From Hoeflea sp. IMCC20628 (GTDB lineage Bacteria; Pseudomonadota; Alphaproteobacteria; Rhizobiales; Rhizobiaceae): a DNA stretch of 64,000 bases. The stretch's first letter is position 1. Every line of letters begins with the position of its first letter. The translations under genes and the position numbers were made by a program. The DNA is taken from NCBI RefSeq assembly GCF_001011155.1, contig NZ_CP011479.1, positions 3,180,501 to 3,244,500 on the forward strand. The letters are read 5' to 3'. Under the pieces are notes generated by a model, which had not been told where the DNA came from, searched no databases, and worked only from the letters and a program-made list of their open reading frames with translations. Shown here one piece after another: positions 39,330-48,500 of this stretch.

Positions 39330-41128
39330 TGAACACGACGCTTATCACCCTCTTCATGCCGCCTGAGAATTGTTTCGGAGATTTCGGTTTCGTCTGCGGA
39401 TTTACGGCAACACCTAAGGTGATGGGGCAGATCCGGCGCAGCTTTGCCGGTGAAATGGCGCGCCCGGCACTTGCCGCATTCATCCATCCTACAATCAATG
39501 CGATTTCGGATATAACGGGCCTTGCCTGGATGTGGATGCGGCTTCAGGATCGGGGCTACAACCTGCTGCATGCCAAGGTTGCCCTGCTGGGATTTCGCAA
39601 ACGCGACGATGATGGATATGTCATCCGGCTTGCGATCAGCACCGGAAACTGGACATTAGACCCCCTGACAGACAGCATCGACTTGTTCTGGTCGATTGAC
39701 CTCCAGACTGACAAGCCCGTCGATCAAGACATTGCAGATATTCAGGCCGCGTGGGATATGTTCAACTGGCTTCGCAATCGCGGGGATTGCACGCTGATTG
39801 AACGCGAATATGACGGCGCACTGCCCTATGCGCGGCTTGAGGCCGAGATTAGGTCCCTTCCGGCCTCCACCTTGCAACCCCGCTTCATTGACAGCCGATC
39901 TCAGGCGTTGCTCCCGCAGGTCGTCGAGCGGCTGGGAATGCGAAAAAGGGCCGATCGCCTGATCCTCGGGTCCGGCTATTTCGAAGCAGAAGGCGATGGT
40001 GGCGCGGGACTACCTGAAAGGCTCCGCAAGTCGCTGGTCGCGGAAAAACTCTTGAAAAAAGCTGCCAACTTAGACCTATTTCTCAACCCGCTGTCCTGTC
40101 AAGGTCTGGCCGTGCGGGCCCCCGCGCTGACCGACGCGGGGTGGAACCTGCGGCGCCCAACCTCTGCCTTGCACGGCGAGGACGGGCGGCTTCATGCCAA
40201 GTTTGTTCTGCTGGGCTCGGGTCAGGATGAAGCCGTAGGGCGCGTTTACATAGGGTCGGGCAATCTCAGCCGCAACGGATTTGAAACGGCCGCAAACGCG
40301 GGTGGAAATCTTGAGGCGGGTGTTGTCGTCGATCTTCCCAAGGGCTTAAAATGGCGCAGCCGAAAGAACAGTAAGGGTGGCCTTGCGGCCCTGTTGCCAA
40401 TCCAGTTCAACGACACCGTAACACTGTCGGCGCTACAGTCCGGCAGTGGGTTTGTGCCCCCTGAAGTGCCTGCATCCCTTCCGCCGGTGTCATGGTTGAT
40501 CTGGCAGGACGGCGCGCTTTCTGCGCCCGGGGGGATTATTCTTGATGTTGCAGGCCCGGACGGGACATCTGTCCCGACCCCTTGCGCATGGCCTGCGCCT
40601 GCCCCCGCAATTGTTACCCTGTCACACGGTGAATGGCGCCTTCCGGTCATCGCAGAGGGCGTGCTTGTCGTGCCACGGCCAACCGAAATGACCGTGGAAG
40701 ATGTCCTGGCCGGGCTTGGGTCTTTCCCCGAACCCATGGACGCGGATCAATCCGATGACGGGCCCGAAGGCGGCGAGCCGTTGGTTGAGGCCTCTGACTC
40801 ACCGGAATTTCCGCCCGCCACATATGCCATTCGCCGGATGATGGGCCTGCTGGTCCGGCTTGGCGAAACTCAGGCAAAAATCCAACCCAGAGATTGGCCG
40901 CGATGGTGTCGCGAGCTGCGCCAAAACCTATGCGCGATCTGCGCGCAGGAACAGCAGATGATCGGGTTTTTTCGCGATGCAATGGCAAATCCTTTGCCGG
41001 CATTGGAAGACCCGCGCATGTGCCCCGTAGGGGCCGACCTGAAACTGCTGGAACAATCGTTGAAGGCCGTCGCGCAAGAATGGGAACTGGATAACACTCC
41101 GTCGCTTTGGGCCGAAGAGGTCATGTGA
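39326..41128 (+). CDS. Phospholipase-D-like (two HxK half-sites) putative nuclease
   Basis: The 600-residue protein carries two HxK half-sites, as in tyrosyl-DNA phosphodiesterase/PLD-type enzymes. The first is LLHAKVALLGF with His at residue 82, followed by LAISTGNWT. The second is LHAKFVLLGSG with His at residue 290, followed by VYIGSGNLSRNGFE. Both halves keep the downstream Gly-Asn pair, so a full active site can form within one chain. Such proteins cleave phosphodiester bonds in DNA (DrmC of DISARM is one defence example). The C-terminal 200 residues are acidic and Pro-rich without a known domain. It is coupled to both neighbours. Confidence 0.75.
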   Translation: MMNTTLITLFMPPENCFGDFGFVCGFTATPKVMGQIRRSFAGEMARPALAAFIHPTINAISDITGLAWMWMRLQDRGYNLLHAKVALLGFRKRDDDGYVIRLAISTGNWTLDPLTDSIDLFWSIDLQTDKPVDQDIADIQAAWDMFNWLRNRGDCTLIEREYDGALPYARLEAEIRSLPASTLQPRFIDSRSQALLPQVVERLGMRKRADRLILGSGYFEAEGDGGAGLPERLRKSLVAEKLLKKAANLDLFLNPLSCQGLAVRAPALTDAGWNLRRPTSALHGEDGRLHAKFVLLGSGQDEAVGRVYIGSGNLSRNGFETAANAGGNLEAGVVVDLPKGLKWRSRKNSKGGLAALLPIQFNDTVTLSALQSGSGFVPPEVPASLPPVSWLIWQDGALSAPGGIILDVAGPDGTSVPTPCAWPAPAPAIVTLSHGEWRLPVIAEGVLVVPRPTEMTVEDVLAGLGSFPEPMDADQSDDGPEGGEPLVEASDSPEFPPATYAIRRMMGLLVRLGETQAKIQPRDWPRWCRELRQNLCAICAQEQQMIGFFRDAMANPLPALEDPRMCPVGADLKLLEQSLKAVAQEWELDNTPSLWAEEVM

Positions 41129-41129
41129 A

Positions 41130-43697
41130 ATGGATTGGGTAAAAACAGCTGACTTTCTGGACCAACTTACATCTCATCGAACGGACGATCTGCTCGATGC
41201 TGGCCAGCGCGCGTCAGTTGCAGAACTAGCACGGCGGATCAGATCTGGTCAGCGCGCCGCCTTGTTGGCGGATGAAGTCGGTATGGGCAAAACCCGCATT
41301 GCGGTTGCGCTGATTGCGGCGGTGCGCCACGCGGGCGGTAGAACCGCCATTGTGCTCCCCGCTGGGTTGGGCGTGCAGTGGCAGAAGGAACTGAAGCTAT
41401 TCCAACCTGATGACCAGACGCTGCTGCCATTGCGCAGTTATGACGGATTTATCGCGGGCTTCCTCACCGATGAAGATGCCGAAGGCAACGAAAAGCGTAG
41501 ACGCAAACACATCGACCGGCTTACGGATCGCAGACAACAGCGGGAATTGCCCAAAAAAGGGTGGGCCGCTGAAGAGGTTCTGATGATCTCGCACACATTT
41601 GCAGCCATGCGTTTCCCGAATGCAGGCGATGGTCCAGCGGGGGGATGGCGGCGTGAGTTGCTTCCGAATGTTGTGCGATTGCTGGTTGGGCGACGGCGCA
41701 ATTTCATGCGCGACAGCTTTCAACGTACTGAGGTTAGCCATGTTTATGCCAGCCGTCGTGCCGCCCACACCATTGCCGACACAATCACTGAACACAATTT
41801 GCAGGACGATCCGGGTTTAATCGGTGATCTGGCCGGCGACTACAAATGGCTTGGGGCCGATGAGTACAAGCACAAGATCCTGCGGCTGATCGGGTATGGG
41901 CTGGGTCAGTTCGACCTGATCGTGGTCGATGAGGCCCACAAGGCCCGTGGGGCCGATTCCAGCCTTTCGCGCATTCTCGGACCGGTCAGCTGGGAGGCCG
42001 AGGATCCATTCCGTCTGGGGATGACTGCAACGCCTGTTGAACTGGACTCAGGGCAATGGATTGACACACTGGGCCGGATCAGCGGGCGAGACGATGATGA
42101 GGATGTTACTGCGCTTGCCGATCTTGCCGAATGGATAAATGGCTATGTCGACACAGTCAAAAGAATCCAGATCGAAGAACTCGATAACCCATTGACTGAA
42201 GGTTTCGAGAGCGCCGCCTCGGGATTTCAAGACGCCCTGCGTCCGTATGTCCTGCGACGTGACAAGCGCAACGACCCACAGGTCCGCGCGTTTCAGGAAG
42301 TTTACGGTGATTATCGTGTCGTGAAGGACTTGAAGGTATCTCCCGGAACGGAGGGATTCACGCGCGACTGGCTGCGTCGGTTCTGTGCCGCTGAAGCCCT
42401 GTCGATCCTGCCTCAGGAGGATCCCCGTGTGAAACGTGCAAGACTGTCGGTCGCTCAGGGGTACGGGTTTGGGTTCACGCCTGACGCTGACCTTGCCGAA
42501 CCGTTGCAGGTGGAAGATGAATTTGAAGGTCCACAATCGTTTTGGATCGATGCCTTCTGTGGTCAGCCTGCGGATATCTACACCCATCCAGCGATTCTGG
42601 CCGCCGCTCAACGGATCGAATCTTATACTGCACAAAACGAGAAGGTTCTGGTTTTCGGGCGATTCATAGCTCCGATGAATGCGCTGACCAGGGTGCTGGA
42701 TGCGCGGGAAATGCTGCGGCGGCTCAGAGACGGACAGCACTGGCCGGCCGCGAAAGTACGGGACGAAAACGAACCCGCCGTTCTTGCCGTGATGAAAGAC
42801 CCTGACCTCTGCGCGCCCTCGGACGGGATCGCAGCGATCAACCAGATGCTGACCGCGCGTTACAAAAAATGGTCCACTGCGCGCCGGGCCGAGCTTGCAA
42901 GGCTTCATCGTGAAATCAACGCCCTCGCGCCAAAGGATGATATCGCCGCTCTGCTGGTTAGCTTCTTGCGCCAGGATGACGATGGCGAAGAGTTGCAAGG
43001 CGATATCGGACCCCTGCTGGGAGCGCTTGGCGACAGGCGCGAGCGCGCAGATGCACCTTGGACCGGCGTCGAAATACTAGATCTGTTCAGAGGACTGCTG
43101 TCGGATCTCTCGACCGATGAAGAGCAAGAAAACAACGACACGCTGCGGTCCAGACTGGTTGTGTACCTTCAGGATTATTCCGGGCGAGAGGGAAGTTTCG
43201 CCCGCATGATGTATGGCGAAACTCTACCTCAAACGCGCAGCTTGTTGCAGTCTGCCTTCAATCGCGCCTCCAGCTGGCCAATGGTGCTGCTTGCTCAATC
43301 TCGCGTCGGGCGCGAGGGGCTGAATTTGCATGAAGCCTGTCGCACCGTGGTCATTCTGCACGCAGAGTGGAACCCCGGCATCGTCGAACAACAGATCGGC
43401 CGCGTGGACCGTAAGGGCAGCTGTTGGCTGCATGATCTGAAATCATGGCACGAGCATGCCGAGGGCGATCCACCGCGTATCCGCATTCATCCCGTTGTCG
43501 TCAGCGGAACCTACGATGATCACAATTGGCAGGTGCTAAAGGCACGCTGGATGGAGTTGCGCGCTCAGTTGCATGGAGAAGTGTTGCCGAAGCACGCAAA
43601 GCACTCCGCGACATTGCCTGAAATTGAGGCACTTCGGCACCGCATTGTAGCAGCCACACCTAGCTTCGCGCCAAGGGATATTGACAACGAACTATGA
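41130..43697 (+). CDS. SNF2-type DNA translocase/helicase, last gene of the five-gene operon
   Basis: The 855-residue protein is an SF2 ATPase of the SNF2/RapA kind: Walker A ADEVGMGKT (47-55), VVDEAHK (near 266), LGMTATPVE (near 294), and the motif V-VI region SRVGREGLNLHEA to QQIGRVDRKG (about 725-765). An insert of more than 200 residues separates the two RecA lobes. The start lies one base after the preceding stop. Together with the HxK protein it resembles the helicase plus PLD pairing of DISARM. No DUF1998 protein or methylase is present, so it is not DISARM as defined. Confidence 0.8.
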   Translation: MDWVKTADFLDQLTSHRTDDLLDAGQRASVAELARRIRSGQRAALLADEVGMGKTRIAVALIAAVRHAGGRTAIVLPAGLGVQWQKELKLFQPDDQTLLPLRSYDGFIAGFLTDEDAEGNEKRRRKHIDRLTDRRQQRELPKKGWAAEEVLMISHTFAAMRFPNAGDGPAGGWRRELLPNVVRLLVGRRRNFMRDSFQRTEVSHVYASRRAAHTIADTITEHNLQDDPGLIGDLAGDYKWLGADEYKHKILRLIGYGLGQFDLIVVDEAHKARGADSSLSRILGPVSWEAEDPFRLGMTATPVELDSGQWIDTLGRISGRDDDEDVTALADLAEWINGYVDTVKRIQIEELDNPLTEGFESAASGFQDALRPYVLRRDKRNDPQVRAFQEVYGDYRVVKDLKVSPGTEGFTRDWLRRFCAAEALSILPQEDPRVKRARLSVAQGYGFGFTPDADLAEPLQVEDEFEGPQSFWIDAFCGQPADIYTHPAILAAAQRIESYTAQNEKVLVFGRFIAPMNALTRVLDAREMLRRLRDGQHWPAAKVRDENEPAVLAVMKDPDLCAPSDGIAAINQMLTARYKKWSTARRAELARLHREINALAPKDDIAALLVSFLRQDDDGEELQGDIGPLLGALGDRRERADAPWTGVEILDLFRGLLSDLSTDEEQENNDTLRSRLVVYLQDYSGREGSFARMMYGETLPQTRSLLQSAFNRASSWPMVLLAQSRVGREGLNLHEACRTVVILHAEWNPGIVEQQIGRVDRKGSCWLHDLKSWHEHAEGDPPRIRIHPVVVSGTYDDHNWQVLKARWMELRAQLHGEVLPKHAKHSATLPEIEALRHRIVAATPSFAPRDIDNEL

Positions 43698-43847
43698 TCT
43701 GTAAGGTGCGGCTATTTGTGGGACATCCAGTTTGTTGATTATAGCTTTTCTCTGAGTGTCTGCCCAATAACGGTTGAAATTGCCTTTAGGGTTGAGTGAA
43801 GGGCGGCAATCAAATTCTTCGTATTTTGCGACAAATATGGAGATCGA

Positions 43848-44035
43848 ATGGCCTGGACACCCTTCACTCGACGGAACCATGACAGGAGTAGCCTGCGCTA
43901 CGCGAGCAATTTGACGGATCGGGAATGGGGCGTGATCGAGCCCTTCATGCCCTCGCAGCCGCTGCGTGGCCGCCGCCGCAAGACGTCACTGCGCGCCGTG
44001 ATGGACGCCATCTTCTACCTGCTGCAATCGGGCTC
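43848..44035 (+). pseudogene. IS5-family transposase, N-terminal fragment
   Basis: The translation starts MAWTPFTRRNHDRSSLRYAS and continues LTDREWGVIEPFMPSQPLRG up to AIFYLLQSG, the conserved start of IS5-type transposases. At about 44035 the homology stops and reads into an unrelated integrase fragment on the other strand. The remaining about 80 percent, with the DDE residues, is absent. A 10-base inverted repeat, GAGTGAAGGG (43794-43803) and CCCTTCACTC (43860-43869), surrounds the start and may be chance. Confidence 0.75.
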
Positions 44036-44359
44036 CCTCAGCTTGCGCGGATTGCGGGTTATCACCAGCGCGCGCGCCATAGCCCGCCGCTTCAGCGTCA
44101 CTGTGAACAGAAAGCGCAACGCCGAAACCGTGCTGTTGATCGTCGCCGGCCCCAAACCGTTCTCATGCTGATACAACTGGAAGCGTCGTATGTCCTCGAC
44201 CGTTGCGGTGTCAGGCGTGCGCCCAAGAAAAGTGGCGAAGCGCCGGACATGGCGAATGTAATCCTGTTGCGTATGGGATCCCAAACCCCGCATCACCATG
44301 TCTTCTTGCATGCGCTGGCGAAGCGGAGTGATCGGGGCATCGTGTGAGAAGCTGGCCAT
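44033..44359 (-). pseudogene. Tyrosine integrase (IS91-associated type), N-terminal fragment
   Basis: About 108 codons from an ATG at 44359 encode the SAM-like DNA-binding domain of a phage-type integrase: TPLRQRMQEDMVMRGLGSHT, then QQDYIRHVRRFATFLGRTPD, then ATINSTVSALRFLF. This is the form that accompanies IS91-family elements. The sequence breaks off after ITRNPRKLRE, where it joins the IS5 fragment. The catalytic domain is missing. A CCATGGA/TCCATGG inverted pair lies around 44357-44392, just upstream of the start. Confidence 0.7.
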
Positions 44360-45022
44360 GGAAAGTTCCTCTTGTTGAAAGGAGCTCCATGGTTAGGCAA
44401 CGGCCTCTACTTGCCTAGAACCTCAGATAATCACACCAGCCCCACCGCGAGCCCCCTCCCGCGAAGCGGGTTCGTGCATGAGGGCGCGAAGCAGTCGTTG
44501 ATCGACACGCTATACGATGGCAGCTAAGGGCCGGAAGTGACACCGCTCATGTTGAGGCCGAATGTCTGCTTCACCAGCTTGCGTTCCCGCAAGCCGCCTG
44601 ACAATTTACGGCCCCAATCGAGCCGGGCGGGAATGCGCCCTCCATCCGGTCGTTCAGCTTCTTGGGCGACCTTCCCAAAAGCAGACCGCAATCGCGGCAA
44701 TTCTTTAGGCCCCCAGACGTTGCTTGGGCCGGCTTGCGGATCAGCGTGCGATTGTTGATGTTGTGGCCGAACGAGGCTCCGACACATGACGATTACAGGG
44801 TTACGCATAGCACCAGTGTGGACGTGCCGGTGCAACGGTTTGAGGTTTTAACTGGATCAGGCCTTCTTCTACGCGAAGGGCGATGTAGTGCGCCCCGGCA
44901 AAAATCTTCATCGCGATCCCGACACGGATCGGAGGGAGAAGGTGAGGGTGCGTACACCTTCGAGCAAGCCTGCGGCTTAGCTCACCGGTTTTAGTCAGTC
45001 GATGGCAGATGAGCTGCGGCGC
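44360..45022. other. Gene-poor stretch of insertion-sequence debris
   Basis: These 663 bases follow the integrase fragment. I see no gene with homology or a ribosome site. An open minus-strand reading at 44524-44835 has no recognisable sequence. The stretch probably consists of flanks of degraded mobile elements. Confidence 0.4.
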
Positions 45023-45550
45023 TCACTTCTTCGGGAAAAGTTTGGCCAGCGCCGCCTCATGGTCCTGATCAATCTTCAGGTCGATGGACCGCCGGACTTC
45101 GGCGGCGAGTGCCAGTGCCCGTTCGCCGCTGTCGCGCGCTCCAGATGCCACCTGAAAAGGGTTGTTTTCAAAGTCCCGGGCAAAGTTCGCATATCTGTCC
45201 TCGGCCTCGATCTCATTCAGGAACGTAAGCACCTTGTAGGCCAATCCGACCTTGATGCACCGCCAGTCCGCGTCTGCGGGAAACTGTGGCGGACGCGGCA
45301 GAGACGATGACGAGACCTCCTGGTACCGATCGTATTCACTGCTCACGTCGCCCCACAGCGACGAGCATTGTGCCGCGTAGTTCTCGAGTGCGGCGGCGAC
45401 ACGGCTTGCCAGATAGGAACGCTCCTGCCTTGTCCTGCGCCACGACGAAAATGCACTGCCGATCCAACCCATTGCCGTCGTGAAAATTGCCGACACCAAG
45501 CCGGTGGCAATGATACTGCCGACAATTTCCTTCGTTGTCCAATCTTCCAT
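45023..45550 (-). CDS. Hypothetical protein with one N-terminal membrane span
   Basis: The 175-residue protein starts with a hydrophobic helix (about residues 8-32, IVGSIIATGLVSAIFTTAMG). A cytosolic, charged and largely helical body follows (RTRQERSYLASRVAAALENY). No family is recognised. The layout of a membrane anchor plus helical domain is common for orphan genes in defence islands. It lies alone on the minus strand. The ATG at 45550 is the natural start. Function is not known. Confidence 0.55.
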   Translation of the reverse strand: MEDWTTKEIVGSIIATGLVSAIFTTAMGWIGSAFSSWRRTRQERSYLASRVAAALENYAAQCSSLWGDVSSEYDRYQEVSSSSLPRPPQFPADADWRCIKVGLAYKVLTFLNEIEAEDRYANFARDFENNPFQVASGARDSGERALALAAEVRRSIDLKIDQDHEAALAKLFPKK

Positions 45551-45782
45551 GACGCTCCCCCGATGCCGGTCTCTTCCTAGACAGGCGCGTCGAAGTCAGC
45601 AAGCGTCATGACAAGCAGTTCTTCGGGAATAACGAAAACGTAAGGATCACTACGACTTCCTCCGATCGTGAGTGTCGATCCGCGTCGACTGATCGGCGCT
45701 TTCGCACATTACAACCTGCCACTCCAAAGAAATCAGACATCGCCGAACCCATTCGAATTGGAAGGGTGACACTAGGCGTAGC

Positions 45783-46664
45783 TCATTGCCCGGTCAGCCT
45801 AACGTAGTCCGCAGAATACTTCTTTCGGATGTCGTCGAAGAATAGGTCATCGAGCGCGACAGACATTCCCTTGACCTGTTGCCTAAGGCTTTGAAAATCT
45901 GACCACTGAACTCCGTCGGGGGCATGCACATAACTGTACCCCGCCCAGACCCTGCAATCCGCTAGCGCAGATCGGATGCGATCTTCCTCTCGCGGCAACT
46001 CAGATGTGAGAATGGCCTTGCACTCGGACGCGGTGCGCGCCGCTTTCAGTCCCAGTGCCCTGAAGCATGTCCGGAGTTCCTTCATCGACAACTCGTCGAT
46101 CAGTTCAGCAATCGGAGCTTCACTCCAGTCGACCACGATCTTTGCGGCTTTCAACTCCGACCAGGTGCGGGGCTCGTACGCCTCGGCGAAATCCGTGAAC
46201 CTGAGAGAATAAAAGGTCTTCAGGAAATACTGCGCAAGTGCCTCGTCGGAAAGACCACGGGAGATGGCGAACTTCCTCAATATCGAGGGGGTTGTCACGT
46301 CGCCTTCGGCGAGGTCGGGCAACGGCACTTCCTCAGGCACATAGTGCCGGGTTTGCATCGATTGTATCAGCTCGACACGCTCCCACATTGCGGCCTTGCG
46401 CTCGGCTTCGGTCGACCATTGGCCATGCCGGAGCTCCGGCCGCCCCGCCAATGCCGAGACGTACGAGGATCGGAGGTTCGAATGATAGGCGTTCCATCCG
46501 ACCCAGTCGATGCCACTCCGAACTATGTGTATTGCAGTATTCCAAACGCTCCCAACGATACGACCGCTTTCCACCAGTTCATCACGGAATCGAGCGATTC
46601 CGTCGGGGAACGGCGAAGCGACATAAATGCTTCCATTATCAAGTGGGATGCGCTCAGACGTCAT
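45783..46664 (-). CDS. Hypothetical 293-residue protein, second of a gene pair
   Basis: No domain is recognised. The protein is soluble and Trp-rich in its N-terminal third (VGSVWNTAIHIV, SGIDWVGWNAYHS). The middle is mainly helical (LSDEALAQYFLKTFYSLRFT) and a SAP-like stretch KELRTCFRALGLKAARTASE lies near residue 205. The ATG at 46664 overlaps the preceding gene by 11 bases. A start 5 codons earlier is possible. The pair looks like a two-gene cassette. A DNA-binding role through the SAP-like helix pair is only a guess. Confidence 0.55.
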   Translation of the reverse strand: MTSERIPLDNGSIYVASPFPDGIARFRDELVESGRIVGSVWNTAIHIVRSGIDWVGWNAYHSNLRSSYVSALAGRPELRHGQWSTEAERKAAMWERVELIQSMQTRHYVPEEVPLPDLAEGDVTTPSILRKFAISRGLSDEALAQYFLKTFYSLRFTDFAEAYEPRTWSELKAAKIVVDWSEAPIAELIDELSMKELRTCFRALGLKAARTASECKAILTSELPREEDRIRSALADCRVWAGYSYVHAPDGVQWSDFQSLRQQVKGMSVALDDLFFDDIRKKYSADYVRLTGQ

Positions 46665-46950
46665 CTGGATCGGGACCAACTACTTGGCTCGCGTGAATTA
46701 TATCCCGGCTGTATTCGGACACGTCCCTTCCAATGAGGTCGTCGAGCTCACCGTATTCATCGGTTTTCAGAGGGATCATCTGCTTTCCCGGGGGAGCTGA
46801 CAGGTGTTCAGGCATCACCGTCCTCACCATCGCAAAGCAAACAACCGGCTCTAGGTCTGCCAATCGCTTGTCATTGTCCATGATTGAATCACCGAAGTGC
46901 CAGTCCGAAGCCGCCACCACCGACACGACTTCACTTATTATGAATGCCAT
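46654..46950 (-). CDS. Hypothetical 98-residue protein, first of a gene pair
   Basis: The small acidic protein starts MAFIISEVVSVVAASDWHFG and has no recognised domain. The ATG at 46950 has AGGAAG 7 bases upstream, which decides the start over an earlier in-frame codon at 46974. The 3' end overlaps the 293-residue gene by 11 bases, which shows translational coupling. The hydrophobic N-terminus is too short and broken by charge for a clear signal peptide. Confidence 0.55.
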   Translation of the reverse strand: MAFIISEVVSVVAASDWHFGDSIMDNDKRLADLEPVVCFAMVRTVMPEHLSAPPGKQMIPLKTDEYGELDDLIGRDVSEYSRDIIHASQVVGPDPDDV

Positions 46951-47295
46951 AGCCCAACTTCCTACTGAAACCACCCAAGCGGTTGTAGGCTAGAAACGTT
47001 AATAACGTGCCGCGCGGCTTTGCGTCGGGGCGCAACTGCAGAATCCCAAGATGGACCGCCCCGCACAGAAGATGTGCTCCCGCGAGAACGTTCGGTTGCA
47101 GGAAGACTTCTTCAAATGCGAGTGGCCAGGATTAGGGCATGAGCCGATTAGGCAGACTTTGCCTGAGGCTGTGAGGCGAGACCGGCGGCTCAACGCCGCG
47201 CGCTTCCCAAAGCAGACTGTCTGAATGCGGCCCCAGTTGGCTCAACATGCTGGCCTAATCTTCCGATGGCCAATAGTGGCCGAAGGAGTATGGAA
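46951..47295. other. Intergenic region upstream of the second recombinase
   Basis: This 345-base divergent gap holds the promoters of the two-gene cassette (minus) and the small recombinase (plus). No gene, repeat or RNA is evident. Confidence 0.4.
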
Positions 47296-47928
47296 ATGGG
47301 TATAGCACAATACGATCCTGCCGCGGTCGGCAGGCCTGCATGGAACGCGGGACGGATGGTCGGCGTCAAGAAACCCCTGAAACAGCGCCAGATCTGGGCG
47401 ATCCGCTTCTTTCTTGATCGCGAGGAGAGAATGCGTGATCGCGCGCTATTTGACCTCACCATCGATAGCAAGCTTCGCGGCTGCGATCTCGTCAAGATCA
47501 AGATCGGCACGCTTGTTTCGGGACAGTCGATCCGGACCCGCGCAATGGTGGTCCAGCGGAAAACCGGTCGCCCAGTTCAGTTCGAGATCACGGCTGACGT
47601 GAGAGCGAGTTTGCTCGCCTGGCTGGAGCGAAGAGGTGGTACGATTGATGACTACGCTTTCCCCAGCCGCGTCGATCCCGCCAGCCACCTGAGCACTCGG
47701 CAATATGCACGATTGGTCGATGAATGGGTGACCGCAATCGGTCTGCGACGAGAAGACTATGGCACTCATTCGCTACGTCGGACCAAGGCTGCGATGATCT
47801 ACAAGGCGACGGGTAATCTCAGAGCGGTCCAGATTCTGCTTGGCCACAGCAAAATCGAAAACACGGTCCGATACCTTGGCGTGGACATCGAAGATGCCCT
47901 TGAGTTGGCAGAGCATATCGAAATTTGA
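47296..47928 (+). CDS. Small tyrosine recombinase
   Basis: The 210-residue protein is almost only a catalytic domain: Arg in DSKLRGCDL (near residue 61), THSLRRT (HxxR, near 157), LLGHSK (near 181) and nucleophile in VRYLGVD (near 193). All key residues are present. The usual N-terminal arm-binding domain is reduced to about 45 residues. Similar short recombinases occur on alphaproteobacterial plasmids and islands, where they may resolve cointegrates or move small cassettes. GGAG lies 7 bases before the ATG at 47296. Confidence 0.82.
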   Translation: MGIAQYDPAAVGRPAWNAGRMVGVKKPLKQRQIWAIRFFLDREERMRDRALFDLTIDSKLRGCDLVKIKIGTLVSGQSIRTRAMVVQRKTGRPVQFEITADVRASLLAWLERRGGTIDDYAFPSRVDPASHLSTRQYARLVDEWVTAIGLRREDYGTHSLRRTKAAMIYKATGNLRAVQILLGHSKIENTVRYLGVDIEDALELAEHIEI

Positions 47929-48500
47929 TTTTGTGCGGTTCCGTTTCGACGGGGCCGTGCTCTATTCGACTGCCGCTATGTTCGGATTGCTGTAGTACGG
48001 CTATGCGCCCCCACATGCCGGGCATTCCAGGCCGTTCCGGCCGATCCCAAAAGCCGCCATTCGTTCGAACGCACCGGAACGACTTTTTGGAGCGCCGCCT
48101 TTGGTGCAAAAAACATCGAAGGTGACGACGCTTGGTCGCGGCGGACTGTGATAGCTGCAATATGCGAATCTTTTGATTGGCCTGCGCTTCAACCGCTTCG
48201 CCGTATCGATTGAGAAATCTCACCGCCAAATGAAGCGCTGTGTCGGCCGCTTCGAACGTCTAACGCGCGAGAGCTTGCCTTGCGGCATCCCCTCCCAGAA
48301 GTGCAGTTCCAGGTCTTTTCCTGCTTCTGCGGCGCGCTCGGCGTGGCTTATTGCATAGTCGGGTAGCGCCCTTTTTGGGTGCCGACATGAATTGAGATAG
48401 CAGGTGGACAAGTTCACGATCGGTCCGCGTCAGTTCAATCACGTCCCCGCGAACGCCCGTTTCGCTTGACCACGCGGGCGATCGTTTGCAAATAAGAGGG
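47929..48500. other. Non-coding stretch with a possible decayed gene
   Basis: This 572-base region lies between the recombinase and the large NTPase gene. On the minus strand (48220-48500) two overlapping frames look protein-like (VIELTRTDRELVHLLSQF in one; AERAAEAGKDLELHFWEG in another), as if one gene had been broken by a frameshift. No family is recognised, so this is a weak call. Confidence 0.3.

Noticed and set aside
39326-43697. PLD-like plus SNF2-like pair as a DISARM system
   Set aside because: DISARM needs a DUF1998 protein (DrmB) and usually a methylase. None is encoded nearby, and the AddAB-like partners are not part of DISARM.
44524-44835. Minus-strand reading of about 103 codons in the insertion-sequence debris
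   Set aside because: No homology, no ribosome site and irregular composition.
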